Positions 7,007 to 8,158 of a stretch of 8,158 nucleotides of DNA are shown here, piece by piece (position 1 is the first letter of the stretch; each line of letters begins with the position of its first letter). The stretch lies in NCBI GenBank assembly GCA_027068245.1, contig JAMOUF010000183.1, forward strand, positions 1-8,158. The letters are read 5' to 3'. The notes beneath the pieces were generated by a model. It worked only from the letters and a program-made list of their open reading frames with translations. It ran no database searches and was not told where the DNA came from. Made by a program: the position numbers and the translations under genes. The DNA comes from Campylobacterales bacterium. GTDB lineage: Bacteria > Campylobacterota > Campylobacteria > Campylobacterales > Nitratiruptoraceae.

Positions 7007-7708
7007 CTACTTATCACTTTGCAACTGTGATTTTATCCTTTTTTTATTTAAACTATTATGAAAATCTATTCTTTGCATAATCTCCTCCAGGTATCCGGAC
7101 AGCTCCTCCCAGGGATTTGAACCGCTCCGCTCCGTAATATAGACAAAATCCATCAAAGAGGCCTTATCAAGCTCCAGACGCTCTATACCATAGGCAAGAT
7201 AGGCCGATTTTGAGTGTGTGGGGGTGACAAAAGACTGTGCGCTGTTCTCATGGCAGACGACGATATCTCCAAAAAGCTCCTCACTGCACCTGGTTCCGGG
7301 ATTCATAACCACCCTTTGGAAAAATCTCCTTACCTCTTTCGCCACCTCTTTGTAAAAGAGCCTCTCGTCACACTTCACCTCGTCCACGAAGATACCTTCT
7401 ATGCCATACTTCTTATAAACTCTTTTCCAGGCGTAAATGTTCGATTTTATATCCTCCAAATCTCTTTTTCCAAACCCGGTATAAAGATAGCCTATACACT
7501 CCACGCCGCCTCTATGCAAATCTAAAATCATTTTTGAAAAGTTGAACTGCTCCTTTTCAAAAATACCGTTGTTGGGATTGATTATGGCTATAACTTCACA
7601 TGCCGGGTATCTGGATTTTAGTTTGATAAGTTGTTCTATTTTGGAATCGTTCAATGATGGATAGTGGTAGAAGGGGATTAAAACCCCCTCGGCTTTAAAA
7701 TCGGACAT
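7007..7708 (-). CDS. Spherulation-specific family 4 protein (Sph3/GH135-like)
   Basis: A 233-residue TIM-barrel-type protein that reads clearly as spherulin-4/Sph3 family. Motifs in order are GVLIPFYHYPS (8-18), INPNNG (43-48), IGYLYT (72-77), GIFVDE (105-110), MNPGT (135-139) and a following Glu154. Asp109, Glu110 and Glu154 fall where the family's catalytic acids are expected. The studied fungal relative, Sph3, is an endo-acting glycosidase on galactosaminogalactan, a GalNAc-containing polymer. The substrate here is unknown. No signal peptide or membrane segment is seen; the family motif begins at residue 8, so the mature-like start implies a cytoplasmic protein or unusual export. The gene lies 13 bases after pnp. 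Its AGAGGA directly abuts the ATG, so initiation may depend on ribosomes ending pnp. Residues after about 212 are basic and not part of the domain. A Pel-like operon begins about 0.7 kb downstream, which suggests but does not prove a role in that polymer. Confidence 0.8.
   Translation of the reverse strand: MSDFKAEGVLIPFYHYPSLNDSKIEQLIKLKSRYPACEVIAIINPNNGIFEKEQFNFSKMILDLHRGGVECIGYLYTGFGKRDLEDIKSNIYAWKRVYKKYGIEGIFVDEVKCDERLFYKEVAKEVRRFFQRVVMNPGTRCSEELFGDIVVCHENSAQSFVTPTHSKSAYLAYGIERLELDKASLMDFVYITERSGSNPWEELSGYLEEIMQRIDFHNSLNKKRIKSQLQSDK
7030..7035 (-). promoter_or_regulatory. Candidate -10 box of atpE
   Basis: TAAAAT on the minus strand lies inside the 3' end of the Sph4 gene, about 70 bases before the atpE start. 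It is embedded in GATAAAATCACA (7026-7037), a 12-mer that also surrounds the -10 box of the tRNA-Leu promoter. No good -35 box is seen. atpE needs high expression, so an internal promoter here is reasonable but unproven. Confidence 0.35.
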
Positions 7709-7721
7709 TCCTCTTTGGGGC

Positions 7722-8158
7722 TTAACCGCTCTTTTTTACCACCTGTCGCAGGGCCAGCTCGATTTTGTGGCCCTTTTGGGACAGAACCTCAACCTCTACC
7801 TCATCACCAACGTTTACCACATCCTCGACTCTGTCAACCCGTCCGCTGGAGAGTTTGGAGATATGTAGCAGTCCGTCCACACCGCCTGGAAGCTCAACGA
7901 AAGCGCCAAAATTTGTAATTCTTTTTACCTTGCCCCTCAGTATCTCGCCCTCTTTGAACTTCACGGGCTCTTTTGCCGGTTTGGAGGTTATGTTTTCGAT
8001 AAACTCACAGGCCGCCACCACTTTTGGTTTGTTTTTACCCGTCACCTTGACACGGCCTTTTTCCCTGTCTATATCGATGCTTACCTCGAATTTCTCTATT
8101 ATCTCTTTGATGGTTTTGCCGGCCTGGCCTATTATCTCCGCTATTTTGCTCGGATTTA
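7722..8158 (-). CDS. pnp: Polyribonucleotide nucleotidyltransferase, C-terminal 144 residues (partial)
   Basis: The frame is open to the right edge, so only the end of the protein is present. Visible residues 1-60 are a KH domain: [19 protein letters not shown] has the GXXG loop (GQAG, 10-13), followed by the strands FEVSIDID and GRVKV. Residues about 67-140 are an S1 domain, with [20 protein letters not shown], then [12 protein letters not shown], and the final [10 protein letters not shown] and KIELALRQ strands. This KH-S1 order at the C-terminus is diagnostic of PNPase, which degrades RNA 3' to 5' by phosphorolysis as a trimer, the KH and S1 domains binding RNA. The catalytic RNase PH domains lie outside the window. 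The protein ends soon after the S1 domain, without a long tail. The Sph4 gene follows after 13 bases, probably in the same transcript. Confidence 0.95.
   Translation of the reverse strand, partial: NPSKIAEIIGQAGKTIKEIIEKFEVSIDIDREKGRVKVTGKNKPKVVAACEFIENITSKPAKEPVKFKEGEILRGKVKRITNFGAFVELPGGVDGLLHISKLSSGRVDRVEDVVNVGDEVEVEVLSQKGHKIELALRQVVKKSG

Noticed and set aside
7214..7525. Plus-strand open frame of 103 codons
   Set aside because: It is antisense to the well-supported Sph4 gene and shows no recognisable motif.
7715..7918. Plus-strand open frame of 67 codons rich in Pro, Arg and His
   Set aside because: It is antisense to the S1 domain of pnp and has no family resemblance.

Overview
The window reads as chromosomal DNA of a Campylobacterota (former Epsilonproteobacteria) member, perhaps of the hydrothermal-vent type. 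The clues are an ATP synthase subunit c with a cleavable-looking N-terminal leader, AT-rich DNA with heavy ATA, AGA/AGG and CTA codon use, and -10 dominated promoters. The genus cannot be fixed from the sequence alone. Every convincing gene lies on the minus strand, so transcription runs from high to low coordinates.

Right part (8158 to 6501) is housekeeping. It holds the C-terminal KH and S1 domains of polynucleotide phosphorylase (pnp, cut by the window edge), a spherulation-specific family 4 (Sph3/GH135-like) protein, atpE, a strong hairpin and tRNA-Leu(GAG). The tRNA has a near-consensus promoter whose -35 box lies inside the hairpin downstream of atpE.

Left part (6342 to 1) is a tightly packed exopolysaccharide operon with at least five genes. 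In order they are a TolC/OEP-type outer-membrane protein with an N-terminal SPOR domain, a PelF-type GT4 glycosyltransferase, a PelG-type polysaccharide exporter with an added N-terminal domain, a lipoprotein with a GATase-like look, and the first 259 codons of a large polytopic membrane protein that starts with TTG and runs off the left edge. Neighbouring genes overlap or are separated by 1 to 11 bases, so they are probably co-transcribed and translationally coupled. A candidate promoter lies in the 158-base gap after the tRNA, the longest gene-free stretch in the window.

Working model: PelF polymerises a nucleotide-sugar-derived chain in the cytoplasm, PelG moves it across the inner membrane, and the SPOR-OEP protein gives the outer-membrane route in place of PelB/PelC. 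The lipoprotein and the polytopic protein would be accessory or modifying factors. PelA, PelB, PelC, PelD and PelE are not seen here, so this is a rearranged Pel-like system rather than a classical pelABCDEFG operon. The Sph4 protein about 0.7 kb beyond the operon start belongs to a family whose studied fungal member cleaves a GalNAc/GalN polymer related to Pel. This makes a functional link attractive but unproven, especially since it has no signal peptide.
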